Assembly: GCA_910578885.1 (NCBI GenBank)
Contig: CAJTSH010000025.1
Coordinates: 1-47,800, forward strand
Length of the DNA stretch: 47,800 nucleotides
From: an uncultured Lachnospiraceae bacterium
Lineage (GTDB): Bacteria > Bacillota > Clostridia > Lachnospirales > Lachnospiraceae
Direction: 5' to 3'
Numbering within the stretch: position 1 is the first letter of the stretch; every line of letters starts with the position of its first letter. The position numbers were made by a program, and so were the translations under genes. Below, piece after piece: positions 7,723 to 15,631 of the stretch. Below the pieces are notes generated by a model, which saw only the letters and a program-made list of their open reading frames with translations, ran no database searches and had not been told where the DNA came from.

Positions 7723-8816
7723 ACTATCACGCTTCCTTTCTGTACTGCCAATGCAACCGTCACGCCATCATAAACTCTTTTCGGACAAATCAGACTGCCG
7801 GAGGACGCCGCTACAGCGCTTCTCTCACATACATTTGATACCCCCGTGGTCTGCTCCACAAAGGAAGAATCTGTAAATTCTCCCGGAAGCTGACGCAGCG
7901 TATCCGGGGAAAAGGTAACAAAGGGCAGTCCTTTCTCTCTGCAATAAGACAAAATCCCCTCTTCATTCTGTTTTAAATCAATGCTTGCTATGGCAAATAC
8001 CGCTTCGAACCGAATCTTTTCATCACTCAGGCATTGCTCTATGGCAGCAGCTATTTTCTCCTCCGGCGTTCTTCTCCTGCATCCAATTCCGACTGCTATC
8101 AGCTTTGGCAGTAATTGCAGAACTTTAGAATGAGCCGGATATTCCTGCTGCCGATAAGAAATCCAAATATTCGGATTCTCACAGCATTTGTCCCCTCCAT
8201 CCTCTTTCCATTCCTGCCAAAAAAGCTCTGGAGGCAAAACATTTTCTACCGGAATATCGGAAGAAACCGCAATCCGTTCTCCCTCAAGAATTGCCGCCGA
8301 AACCTGCTTTGCCAGCTTCCAGTCCGTAATCACCAATCCGTTCTTCCTTGCAAAATCATCTACCGCAAATTTCTGCTCTCTGTCCGTAGCAGTTGTTATC
8401 ACAGGAACCGCCCCTATCAGGCTGCTTATCCGCCCCGCCAGCTCATTGGCTCCGCCGGCATGACCGGAAAGCAGGGAAATACAGAATTTCCCGGTTTCAT
8501 CTATCACAAGCACAGCAGGGTCTACAGACTTATGCCTAAGAAAGGGGGCAATTGTGCGCACCGCAATTCCCGCCGCACAGAAAAACACAATCGCATCAAC
8601 ACGATTCTCAAAACCTTCCCGCACACACTCTGTAAGCGTCTTTTCTTCAGAAATATCCGGCAGACTACTGCACTTTATTTTACAGATAAAATGTATTTCC
8701 TGCTGACCTTCGTCTCTTTTTGGTCTTTCCTCCTTCTCATGCTGCTCCCACAGTTCTTTTACCTTCTGCATCAGTCCAAGCGCCCGCCTGCTGCACGCAA
8801 TCATAAGTATGGTCAT
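7719..8816 (-). CDS. cbiG: Cobalt-precorrin-5A hydrolase
   Basis: CbiG opens the delta-lactone of cobalt-precorrin-5A and releases the two-carbon fragment as acetaldehyde. The 365-residue protein shows the CbiG N-domain (TILMIACSRRALGLM; FFCAAGIAVRTIAP; SLLSGHAGGANELA at about 135-148) and the C-domain (IAVGIGCRRRTPEEKI, then TGVSNVCERSAV). The ATG at 8816 is chosen because it forms the ATGA overlap with the cbiF stop; a longer frame to 8852 would add 12 residues that the family lacks. Ring chemistry of this class marks the oxygen-independent, early-cobalt-insertion route. Confidence 0.92.
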   Translation of the reverse strand: MTILMIACSRRALGLMQKVKELWEQHEKEERPKRDEGQQEIHFICKIKCSSLPDISEEKTLTECVREGFENRVDAIVFFCAAGIAVRTIAPFLRHKSVDPAVLVIDETGKFCISLLSGHAGGANELAGRISSLIGAVPVITTATDREQKFAVDDFARKNGLVITDWKLAKQVSAAILEGERIAVSSDIPVENVLPPELFWQEWKEDGGDKCCENPNIWISYRQQEYPAHSKVLQLLPKLIAVGIGCRRRTPEEKIAAAIEQCLSDEKIRFEAVFAIASIDLKQNEEGILSYCREKGLPFVTFSPDTLRQLPGEFTDSSFVEQTTGVSNVCERSAVAASSGSLICPKRVYDGVTVALAVQKGSVIV

Positions 8817-9571
8817 ACTTCTTTTCCTTTTCTGAATTCCGTGGTAAAACATGAATCGTACAATTTAGATTTGGCATAGGTATCTCCTAAAACCTGTCCC
8901 ACAATAATCAAAGCCGTCTTGGTAATTTTCTCTTTTTCCATTTCCTCCGGAAGATACTGCAAGGTTGTGCGAAGTATTTTCTCCTCTGGCCAAGTTGCCT
9001 TGTAGACGACAGCGACAGGCGTATCCTCACGATAGCCTCCCTCAATCAATTCTTTTTTCACCTTCTTGGCAAGAGACGAGGACAGAAACAGAATCATTGT
9101 CGCCTGATGGGAAGCCAGCTCACGCAGATTCTCTTTCCGGGGAACCGGCGTTTTTCCCTCCGCTCTGGAAATAATCACACTCTGGGACACCTCCGGCAAA
9201 GTATACTCCACGCCTAAGGAAGCCGCTGCTCCAAACAGTGAACTGACGCCGGGACACACATCATAAGCAATCTCTCTTTTCTCCAATTCATCCATCTGCT
9301 CCCGAATCGCCCCGTAAATAGCCGGATCGCCGGTATGCAGACGAACCGTCATTAAACCCATACGCTCCGCTTCTTCCATCACATGTATGACCTCTTCTAA
9401 ATTCATGTAAGCGCTGTTGTAAATCTTGCAGCCCTCCTTTGCCGCCTTAAGCAGCTCTGGATTCACAAGAGATCCCGCATAAACAATGACGTCCGCTTCT
9501 TTTAGTAACGCCAATCCTCTGACCGTAATCAAATCTACTGCTCCGGGTCCCGCTCCAACGAAATGAACCAT
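8813..9571 (-). CDS. cbiF: Cobalt-precorrin-4 C11-methyltransferase
   Basis: CbiF transfers a methyl group from SAM to C11. The start at 9571 gives MVHFVGAGPGAVDLITVRG, the tetrapyrrole-methylase N-terminus, with GGAGAGGAC upstream; a frame extension to 9613 is unlikely. Family blocks include VYAGSLVNPELL, RLHTGDPAIYGAIREQ (about 85-100), CPGVSSLFGAAA, and LPEVSQSVIISRAEGKTP. At 252 residues it has normal length. The gene lies 14 bases after cbiD and shares an ATGA with cbiG. Confidence 0.94.
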   Translation of the reverse strand: MVHFVGAGPGAVDLITVRGLALLKEADVIVYAGSLVNPELLKAAKEGCKIYNSAYMNLEEVIHVMEEAERMGLMTVRLHTGDPAIYGAIREQMDELEKREIAYDVCPGVSSLFGAAASLGVEYTLPEVSQSVIISRAEGKTPVPRKENLRELASHQATMILFLSSSLAKKVKKELIEGGYREDTPVAVVYKATWPEEKILRTTLQYLPEEMEKEKITKTALIIVGQVLGDTYAKSKLYDSCFTTEFRKGKEV

Positions 9572-9585
9572 GCTTGTCCTCTCCT

Positions 9586-10779
9586 TTATTTTATAAACTC
9601 TCTCAATATCCAACCTGCATCCCTTGTCTCTCCCAGATACCCCAAGCTCTCTGAAAAGAGAATCACTCCTGCTTTCATTTCACTTCCGATTCGATGACCG
9701 ATATGCTCCTCAATCTTTCTGCATATACTTTGTATGACAAGTACTCGCAAGCTCCACTCTTCCAGATGGCGCAGCATCTCTTCCGTATTGATACAGTCCA
9801 TAAGCGTTTCTGCCATTTTACGGCTGCCCCCGCATAAAACTGTGTGTACGGCAAAAATCTCACTTCTCGCATCCGCAGTTTTTGAATGAGTATTCATGAT
9901 TCCGGCTGCAAGCTTTACCAGCTTCCCAATATTTCCGACCAAAAGAAATCGTTCCATTCCATAGGAAACCGCCAGATCCAGCGTATCCCCGATATAATTA
10001 CTGCATTTTATGCTCTTTTCCATATCCAGATGCAGATAATCCGCAGCATAGCTCTGCCCGTAATTTCCGGGCGTCACAAGAAGATTTTTCACTCCCTGAA
10101 CATGCAGTTGACGAATCTCTGTCTCAATGGTATCTACAATAGCCCGTTCGCTCATCGGCTCCAGGATTCCGCTGGTTCCAAGAATGGAAATCCCGCCGCA
10201 AATTCCAAGCCTTGGGTTAAAGGTTCGCTCTGCCAGCTCTTCTCCCTTTGGGACAGATACCGTAATCAAAAGCTCCCCGCCGTATTCCGCAAGATTGCAT
10301 ACCTCGCCGACCGCATCAAAAATCATACTTCTTGGCACAGTATTGATTGCCGCCTGTCCGATTCTTTGCTCCAAACCCGCCTTCGTCACCCTTCCGACGC
10401 CAACTCCCCCATCCAAAAAGAGTCCCGGATATCTTTTGTCCGAAAATACTGTATCCCCTGTTATAGACTTTTCTTCCCCTAGTCTTTGTTCCGGTTTAGA
10501 AAGTTTCTTTACACAGACATGGATTTCTGCCTGATTGGTAACGTCCGGGTCGTCTCCGCTGTCCTTGATTACCATATATTCCGCACTGCAATCTGTTTCC
10601 ATCACCATCCGAACCGGTATCGATACAGATATCCCTTTCGGCGTATTCACTGTAATTTCGTCCTGAAAAATCCCTAAAAGCAGCTTTGCCGCCGCCGCTT
10701 TTGCCGCTGCCGCCGCACATGTACCGGTCGTAATCCCATAACGCAGCAGCTTTTGATTTCTTCTGATATATTGTTCCAT
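9586..10779 (-). CDS. cbiD: Cobalt-precorrin-5B C1-methyltransferase
   Basis: CbiD methylates C1 in the anaerobic route and is unrelated to the other methylases. The family hallmark YGITTGTCAAAAAKAA lies near the N-terminus (about 14-29), followed by SGDDPDVTNQAEI and GGVGVGRVTKAGL, and later GTSGILEPMSERA and NYIGDTLD. The start is uncertain: the ATG at 10779 has no good ribosome site, while a TTG at 10812 would sit in the loop of the hairpin 10803-10822. The ATG fits family length better (397 residues). Coupling from cbiL may help initiation. Confidence 0.92.
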   Translation of the reverse strand: MEQYIRRNQKLLRYGITTGTCAAAAAKAAAAKLLLGIFQDEITVNTPKGISVSIPVRMVMETDCSAEYMVIKDSGDDPDVTNQAEIHVCVKKLSKPEQRLGEEKSITGDTVFSDKRYPGLFLDGGVGVGRVTKAGLEQRIGQAAINTVPRSMIFDAVGEVCNLAEYGGELLITVSVPKGEELAERTFNPRLGICGGISILGTSGILEPMSERAIVDTIETEIRQLHVQGVKNLLVTPGNYGQSYAADYLHLDMEKSIKCSNYIGDTLDLAVSYGMERFLLVGNIGKLVKLAAGIMNTHSKTADARSEIFAVHTVLCGGSRKMAETLMDCINTEEMLRHLEEWSLRVLVIQSICRKIEEHIGHRIGSEMKAGVILFSESLGYLGETRDAGWILREFIK

Positions 10780-10802
10780 AATGTCACAAATGATATAGAA
10801 AC

Positions 10803-10822
10803 AGACAGGCAAATACCTGTCT
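10803..10822 (-). other. Intercistronic hairpin between cbiL and cbiD
   Basis: AGACAGG (10803-10809) and CCTGTCT (10816-10822) form a perfect 7-bp stem with a 6-base loop directly behind the cbiL stop. No run of U follows, so it is not a classic terminator. It may act as an RNA processing or stability element, or tune cbiD translation, whose own ribosome site is weak (inference). Confidence 0.5.
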
Positions 10823-11521
10823 CTATTCTACTTCCTTTACAATAATCGTTGTAAAATATCCTGCTTCCTCATCCAGCGTGCGGATATCCTGATAAATCCT
10901 TTCCGATTCCATACCGCAGTTTGTGACGGCATATGCCTTCATCCTTCCTGCGTCTTCTAGCTCTATCAGATTCTGTTTTACTTCGCCGATTTTTCCTGCC
11001 GATTTCATCAGAATTCTTGTACCGTCGTATTCCTCCGCTTCCTTCGGACGATAAAATCCCGGAAGGATGTGAATATTTTCCCTTCCATAGCCAAGAGGAA
11101 CGCCAACCGCTGCAGCCACCGCACAAAAAGACGGAACGCCGCTGATAATTTTTGCTTCATATCCATTTGTCAAAACTCTTCTATGAAGCTCCATATATGT
11201 GCCGTAAATGGTGGGATCTCCCAAATTCAAAAAAGCTAGAGAACGGCAAGCCTTTAGCTGCTCTGCGATCTTTAAACAGCCTTCCTCATAGGCAGCCGCA
11301 AGCCTTTCGCCATCCGTTGTCATTGGAATAGGAACAGCAACCACTGGTTTTTCGGCAATCTCCGGCGCCATCTGTAGGGCAATCTGGTATGCCTTGCAGG
11401 AATCCCTGTCTCTTGCGGGGATTCCGATTACCTCACAATCTTGAATTGTCCTTACTGCTTTCATTGTCATAAGCTCCGGATCACCCGGACCGACTCCGAC
11501 TCCATATAGGATTCCAGCCAT
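10823..11521 (-). CDS. cbiL: Cobalt-precorrin-2 (factor II) C20-methyltransferase
   Basis: CbiL adds the C20 methyl group to cobalt-factor II, the first committed ring methylation. The 232-residue product begins MAGILYGVGVGPGDPELMT, the family loop, and contains LNLGDPTIYGTYMEL (about 98-112), ISGVPSFCAVAAA, and LPGFYRP. The ATG at 11521 is chosen since AGGAGAT lies 6 bases upstream; a frame extension to 11545 has no such site. The gene follows cbiK after 27 bases. Confidence 0.93.
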   Translation of the reverse strand: MAGILYGVGVGPGDPELMTMKAVRTIQDCEVIGIPARDRDSCKAYQIALQMAPEIAEKPVVAVPIPMTTDGERLAAAYEEGCLKIAEQLKACRSLAFLNLGDPTIYGTYMELHRRVLTNGYEAKIISGVPSFCAVAAAVGVPLGYGRENIHILPGFYRPKEAEEYDGTRILMKSAGKIGEVKQNLIELEDAGRMKAYAVTNCGMESERIYQDIRTLDEEAGYFTTIIVKEVE

Positions 11522-11548
11522 CGTCTTATCTCCTGCTTCATACATTTC

Positions 11549-12370
11549 TTATTCATCCGTCTTTCCCGCAACTATTTGGCTTTCAGCCTCATTGTTACAC
11601 TTCCCCAGCATTTCCTGTAACTTCTCCACATAAATCCTGCGGAACTGCGGGTATTCGCCAAGCCCCTTTACAATTGCCAAAACCTCATATCCTTCTTCCC
11701 GCAATTTCGCTGCATAAGAATCGGTTTCACCTGCCATATCATTTCTCGCATGATCTCCGGCAACCACCATAAAGGGATGTACTACTACTTTATCAACTTT
11801 TCCCGCATTTTGCAAATAGGAAATCGCATCTGCTAAATTTGGCCGCGCTTCCACAGAAGCAATCTGCACATTCGTAAGCCCCGCCTCAATGAAAGCTTCA
11901 TTCATCTGAGTATATCGGATATTCGCGCCGTCCTCTGTTCCATGACCCATCAGGACATAATAATTTTCTCTCTGAAATTGAAAAATATCCTGCAGCACAG
12001 GCACAAGCTTTTTACAATCCTCTTTCTGATTTAAAACGGCTGATGTAATTTCCATCTTCTCAAAAGAAGAACGATATGGCTCTAAAATCCGCACAAGTTT
12101 CTGATACTCAATCCCCGGAATCATATGGGTAGGAACCACATATAGGCACTGAACCTGATGATCCAGTACCTTACGGACAGCTTCCTCTACCGTGTCAATC
12201 TGTATCTGCCGCCCGGCTAATTTCCGTATAATTACCCCGCTGGTATATGCCTGATACACAGGAATTGCTCCGCCTGCTGCGGACAATTCCTGATAAATAC
12301 TTTCCAGACTGTTTTCCCTTGCCTCGGCATAACTGGTGCCGAAACTAACAAGAAGTACTGCTTTTTTCAT
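11549..12370 (-). CDS. cbiK: Anaerobic sirohydrochlorin cobaltochelatase
   Basis: CbiK inserts Co2+ into sirohydrochlorin, the entry to anaerobic cobalamin synthesis. The start at 12370 gives KKAVLLVSFGTSYAEAREN, the family N-terminus, and the two metal-binding histidine sites appear as VLMGHGTEDGAN (about 141-152) and KVVVHPFMVVAGDHARNDM (about 195-213). The 273-residue length fits the CbiK type rather than the short CbiX. No signal peptide is present, so it acts in the cytoplasm. The start overlaps cbiN by 26 bases, directly linking cobalt import and insertion. Confidence 0.94.
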   Translation of the reverse strand: MKKAVLLVSFGTSYAEARENSLESIYQELSAAGGAIPVYQAYTSGVIIRKLAGRQIQIDTVEEAVRKVLDHQVQCLYVVPTHMIPGIEYQKLVRILEPYRSSFEKMEITSAVLNQKEDCKKLVPVLQDIFQFQRENYYVLMGHGTEDGANIRYTQMNEAFIEAGLTNVQIASVEARPNLADAISYLQNAGKVDKVVVHPFMVVAGDHARNDMAGETDSYAAKLREEGYEVLAIVKGLGEYPQFRRIYVEKLQEMLGKCNNEAESQIVAGKTDE

Positions 12371-12662
12371 TCTTTTTACGCTCCACAAATCTTCCCATAA
12401 AAAATGCGATAATTCCTACTCCAATTCCGGTCTGCACACAGAACAAAAGACTTTCCACTTCTCCCGGAAGCTCTCCGCCTAAAGCCGTCTCAAAAACCGG
12501 TGTAAACCACGGTTCATATTCTCCTGTAAGCGCCTCTACTTTTTCACTTCCCGCATCATCCGAGCCGCCAAACTCCGCTCCCTTTAATGCAAACAATGGA
12601 ATCACTATAATCGCAAAAACTACTATCAATAAAACAATTGCAAGCCTTGCATCCTTTTTCAT
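12345..12662 (-). CDS. cbiN: Energy-coupling factor cobalt transporter, small subunit CbiN
   Basis: CbiN is the small membrane partner that, with CbiM, loads Co2+ in ECF-type cobalt transporters. The 105-residue protein has two membrane segments (about 8-26 and 69-88) joined by an extracytoplasmic loop containing FGGSDDAGSEKVEALTGEYE and PWFTPVFE, typical of the family. It lies 12 bases after cbiM, the usual order. The basic C-terminal tail is cytoplasmic. Confidence 0.93.
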   Translation of the reverse strand: MKKDARLAIVLLIVVFAIIVIPLFALKGAEFGGSDDAGSEKVEALTGEYEPWFTPVFETALGGELPGEVESLLFCVQTGIGVGIIAFFMGRFVERKKNEKSSTSC

Positions 12663-12674
12663 GTTCTCTTCCTC

Positions 12675-13421
12675 CTATTTTGCTTCTTCAAAACCAATCT
12701 GCTTCAACTCTGGCTGTGCATAATTTTCCAGCGCCATCACAATAAGAACAGTCAGAATACCCTCCACTACTGCAAGCGGAAGCTGTGTCGGTGCAAAAAC
12801 TCCTAAAAATTCCAATGCAGATGCGCCCACTCCTCCGTTTGTACTTGGAAATGCAACTGCAAGCTGAATACTGGTGATACAATAAGTAAATAAGTCGCCG
12901 AAAGCTGCTGCAAAAAATACACTGACTCTTTTATTTACCTTGCATTTCTTACACAATAGGTAAATTCCATAGGACAAAAACGGACCTGCAATCGCCATAG
13001 AGAATGTATTTGCTCCCAAAGTCGTCAATCCGCCGTGAGCAAGCAGAATCGCCTGAAAAATCAAAACAATGATTCCAAGGATACTGACAACAGACGGTCC
13101 GAAAAGAATCGCCCCAAGACCCGTACCTGTCATGTGGGAACAGCTTCCTGTTACGGAAGGAATCTTTAGCGCAGATATTACAAAAATATATGCCCCTGCC
13201 ATTGCCAGCATCGTAATAGATTTCTTATTTTCCGCAAGCATCTTTTTCATCGTAAAAAATCCCTTTACCAGAAACGGAATACACACGGCAAACCATGCGA
13301 TACAAAAAACAGGTGTAAGATACCCCTCCATGATGTGCATTGCATTTACTGCTGGCGTAACCGCAAATATAATTGCAAATGCAACACTGATTTTCAAAAT
13401 TTTTTTCTGTGATTTTGTCAT
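12675..13421 (-). CDS. cbiM: Energy-coupling factor cobalt transporter, substrate-binding subunit CbiM
   Basis: CbiM is the integral S-component that binds Co2+. The 248-residue product has a signal-like first helix ending in AVNA, after which the mature N-terminus MHIMEGYLTP supplies the methionine and histidine (H2 after cleavage) that coordinate cobalt in this family. Further motifs are GSCSHMTGTGLGA and the conserved HGGLTTLGAN. Six or seven membrane helices are visible. GGGAG precedes the ATG at some distance. CbiM-CbiN-CbiQ-CbiO together make the full importer, encoded here in the order Q, O, M, N. Confidence 0.95.
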   Translation of the reverse strand: MTKSQKKILKISVAFAIIFAVTPAVNAMHIMEGYLTPVFCIAWFAVCIPFLVKGFFTMKKMLAENKKSITMLAMAGAYIFVISALKIPSVTGSCSHMTGTGLGAILFGPSVVSILGIIVLIFQAILLAHGGLTTLGANTFSMAIAGPFLSYGIYLLCKKCKVNKRVSVFFAAAFGDLFTYCITSIQLAVAFPSTNGGVGASALEFLGVFAPTQLPLAVVEGILTVLIVMALENYAQPELKQIGFEEAK

Positions 13422-13457
13422 TTGGATGACACTCCCTTCTTTGATTTATATTAAGTA

Positions 13458-14309
13458 TTATACCAGTTCAGATAGATCTGACCTACTACGGGCAATTGCC
13501 TTTGCCGCCTCATTTGGCGTGACCGGATAACTGCTTTGTTCCGTCACAATCTGCGCTTCAATCAGCGCTTCCCATATGGTCATCATAGAAGGCTTTCTCA
13601 AATGCGCCTGCTTCATGACCTCATCTTTACAAAATATCTCAAGCGGCGTTCCGTCTGCAATCAGACTTCCCCCCGCAAATACCAGTATCCGGTCCGCAAA
13701 GCGGTATGCAAAATCCACATCATGGGTAGCGACCAACAGCGTCTTTCCATCCTCATGGAGCTTTTGCAGAATTTTTTCAACATTCTGGGCATTCACCGGA
13801 TCTAATGCCGCCATTGGTTCATCAAAAATCAAAATTTCCGGTTCCATAGCAAGAATATCTGCAATGCTGACCCGCTTTTTCTCTCCTCCGCTCAAATAGT
13901 GCGGCGGACGGTCCTGCAATTCTTCTAACGACATATAGGAAATGGCGGCTTCCACTCTCCTTACAACCTCTTCCCTGCCAAGCTTTAAGTTCATCGGACC
14001 AAACGATATCTCTGTCTTTACGGTAGCAGCTATCATCTGACTATCCGCATCCTGAAACACGAATCCCACCCGTTTTCGAAGCTCCGTGATATTCTTTTTT
14101 TCTATCCGCTTTCCGTCCAGCAATATCTCTCCGCTATCCCTCCAAAGTACACCGTTCAAGTTTAAAAAGAAGGTTGATTTCCCCGCTCCATTTGATCCCA
14201 TGATTGCGACTTTTTCCCCGCGGGAAACGGATACGCTAATGTTTTTTAATACCGGTTTTTTTTCATATGCAAAGGACAAGTCCTTTACCTGCAGCAATTT
14301 TTCCTTCAT
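13458..14309 (-). CDS. cbiO: Cobalt ECF transporter ATPase CbiO
   Basis: CbiO is the ABC ATPase of the cobalt importer. Walker A GSNGAGKST is at about 38-46, the Q-loop is VGFVFQDADSQMI, the signature is YLSGGEKKRVSIA (about 138-150), Walker B is ILIFDEPMAALDP, and the switch histidine is in ATHDVDFAYRF. DAD after the Q-loop is typical for ECF ATPases. At 283 residues it has normal length; one ATPase gene is present, so the motor is probably a CbiO homodimer. It lies 9 bases after cbiQ. Confidence 0.94.
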   Translation of the reverse strand: MKEKLLQVKDLSFAYEKKPVLKNISVSVSRGEKVAIMGSNGAGKSTFFLNLNGVLWRDSGEILLDGKRIEKKNITELRKRVGFVFQDADSQMIAATVKTEISFGPMNLKLGREEVVRRVEAAISYMSLEELQDRPPHYLSGGEKKRVSIADILAMEPEILIFDEPMAALDPVNAQNVEKILQKLHEDGKTLLVATHDVDFAYRFADRILVFAGGSLIADGTPLEIFCKDEVMKQAHLRKPSMMTIWEALIEAQIVTEQSSYPVTPNEAAKAIARSRSDLSELV

Positions 14310-14318
14310 ACTTCTCCT

Positions 14319-15080
14319 TTATCCTGCAAATCTTATTCCTACCAATAACAGAAAATAACAGATGCAGCATAAGGGCTGCCATGCCCTGACCGGATGCTCC
14401 TCTGTCAGAAATTCCACTCTTCCGTCATACCCTCTTGCCAGCATTGCATCATAATACGTGCCCGCTTTTCTCAAGGAAATCAAAAACAGATTTCCCGCTA
14501 TTCCTGCAAAGGTTTTACAAGACATAGCAAATGTCTGATATCCCAGCCTTGCCTTCGCAGCCGTCTGCAATTGATGCGCCACATCGAACAGGATAAATAT
14601 GTACCGGTAAATCAGGTTCATAAGCTCCGCTAAAAGCCTTGGCAGATGCAATTTCTGTAAAATCAAAATAATTTCATGCACCGGCGTCGAAAATGCCAGC
14701 ATATAAAGTGAGCTCATCCCCGCCATTGCCTTAAAAAAGACCTCTGCCGCTGTCCGGATTCCCTCTTTTGTGACGCATAGATAGAAGAAGTGCATGGATA
14801 TATTCCAGTCGCCAGCCGGACTCCCTGCAAACTCTAACGCAATTGCCGCACCGCTTACTATCATAAATACAAGAGGAACGGTCATGTAGTGGAAATATAC
14901 TTTGCCCGGAATCCTTCCTGCCAACAGAGTAAGAGCTCCCATCGAAAAAACCACAAACAGCGATACAGGTATCCGGTTCAAACCAATGACCAGACATAAC
15001 GTAACAACCGATAGGAGAATCTTTATTCCGGCATTCCAATTTTTCATTCCTGAGCGATACGCATAATAATCAATCTTCAT
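14319..15080 (-). CDS. cbiQ: Cobalt ECF transporter transmembrane subunit CbiQ
   Basis: CbiQ is the T-component that couples ATP hydrolysis to the CbiM carrier. The protein has about five to six hydrophobic helices and the two short cytoplasmic coupling motifs of the family, seen as AAKARLGYQ (about 180) and MLARGYDGRV (about 214-223), the latter carrying the conserved ARG. The ATG at 15080 is chosen because AGGAAGAG precedes it; a GTG at 15140 would add 20 basic residues and reach into the leader. It is the first gene of the operon. Confidence 0.92.
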   Translation of the reverse strand: MKIDYYAYRSGMKNWNAGIKILLSVVTLCLVIGLNRIPVSLFVVFSMGALTLLAGRIPGKVYFHYMTVPLVFMIVSGAAIALEFAGSPAGDWNISMHFFYLCVTKEGIRTAAEVFFKAMAGMSSLYMLAFSTPVHEIILILQKLHLPRLLAELMNLIYRYIFILFDVAHQLQTAAKARLGYQTFAMSCKTFAGIAGNLFLISLRKAGTYYDAMLARGYDGRVEFLTEEHPVRAWQPLCCICYFLLLVGIRFAG

Positions 15081-15173
15081 TCTCTTCCTCAATCCAATAA
15101 AAAAAGCCTGCCTGTTCCGCCGAATTTCCAGTACCTTCACCAGAAATCACTTCATCCTGCGATTACAGATAGA

Positions 15174-15241
15174 CAATAAAACTAGTGTGCCGGCACGTTA
15201 ACAAGTAGGTTTATCTAATTATAAATGCGTAAGCACACTAG
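15174..15241 (-). terminator. Candidate riboswitch expression platform: terminator stem before cbiQ
   Basis: CTAGTGTGC (15233-15241 on the minus strand) pairs perfectly with GCACACTAG (15182-15190), and the minus strand then reads TTTTATTG. The 42-base loop is long, and a second palindrome, GTGCCGGCAC (15187-15196), shares the right arm, so alternative folds exist. Placed between the aptamer and cbiQ, it is a plausible cobalamin-dependent terminator, inferred from position and complementarity only. Confidence 0.5.
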
Positions 15242-15319
15242 CCCTTTCTCGTAAGCCTAAGCTTCGATAAGAGCATTATATTATAAGCGCCTGTCCATCG
15301 CAGTCCTCATAATTCCAAG

Positions 15320-15500
15320 TAAAAAGGCAGGTCTTCTGACTTCGCATCTGCGCATTTTTGTCTTCCCATTTTCACAGTGACTGCCTTTCGGCGAAAAAAT
15401 GCTTATGCTAACACAGCGACGGGATCGTCCGGGATTCCCACCCGGTTCCCTATTATCCCAAACCACAGCCATAGGCTGCATTGGGCACCTTTTTACTCTA
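15320..15500 (-). promoter_or_regulatory. Cobalamin (AdoCbl) riboswitch
   Basis: On the minus strand the conserved core appears in order: GGTGCCC near the 5' end, GGGAACCGGGTGGGAATCCC, CGGACGATCCCGTCGCTGT, GGCAGTCACTGTG, and the B12 box variant AAGTCAGAAGACCTGCC (15326-15342). These are the sequence and stem hallmarks of the cobalamin aptamer. In this family ligand binding lowers expression of downstream synthesis and transport genes, so the operon 1093-15080 should be repressed when cobalamin is plentiful. About 240 bases separate the aptamer from cbiQ and contain the candidate terminator. Confidence 0.95.
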
Positions 15501-15511
15501 AATTCTTCCAA

Positions 15512-15540
15512 AGTATAGCACAGTCAATATAAAACTGCAA
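15512..15540 (-). promoter_or_regulatory. Promoter of the cobalamin operon
   Basis: Minus-strand TTGCAG (15535-15540) and TATACT (15512-15517) are separated by exactly 17 bases. Transcription would start near 15505, a few bases before the aptamer, which is the expected geometry. Confidence 0.8.
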
Positions 15541-15631
15541 TAATGATTTTTTCATTCCTTCTGCGAATTCCGGTACTGTTTTGGAACTGTTTTACATAAA
15601 CTTACATCAGAATATACAATCGGAGCTTCCT

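Noticed and set aside
15281..15511. 76-codon minus-strand frame
   Set aside because: It lies wholly in the cobalamin riboswitch and has no ribosome site.
15591..15618. Promoter TTTACA-16-TATACA in front of the DUF885 gene
   Set aside because: It would start the RNA within a few bases of the ribosome site, leaving no leader; the real promoter is not clear.
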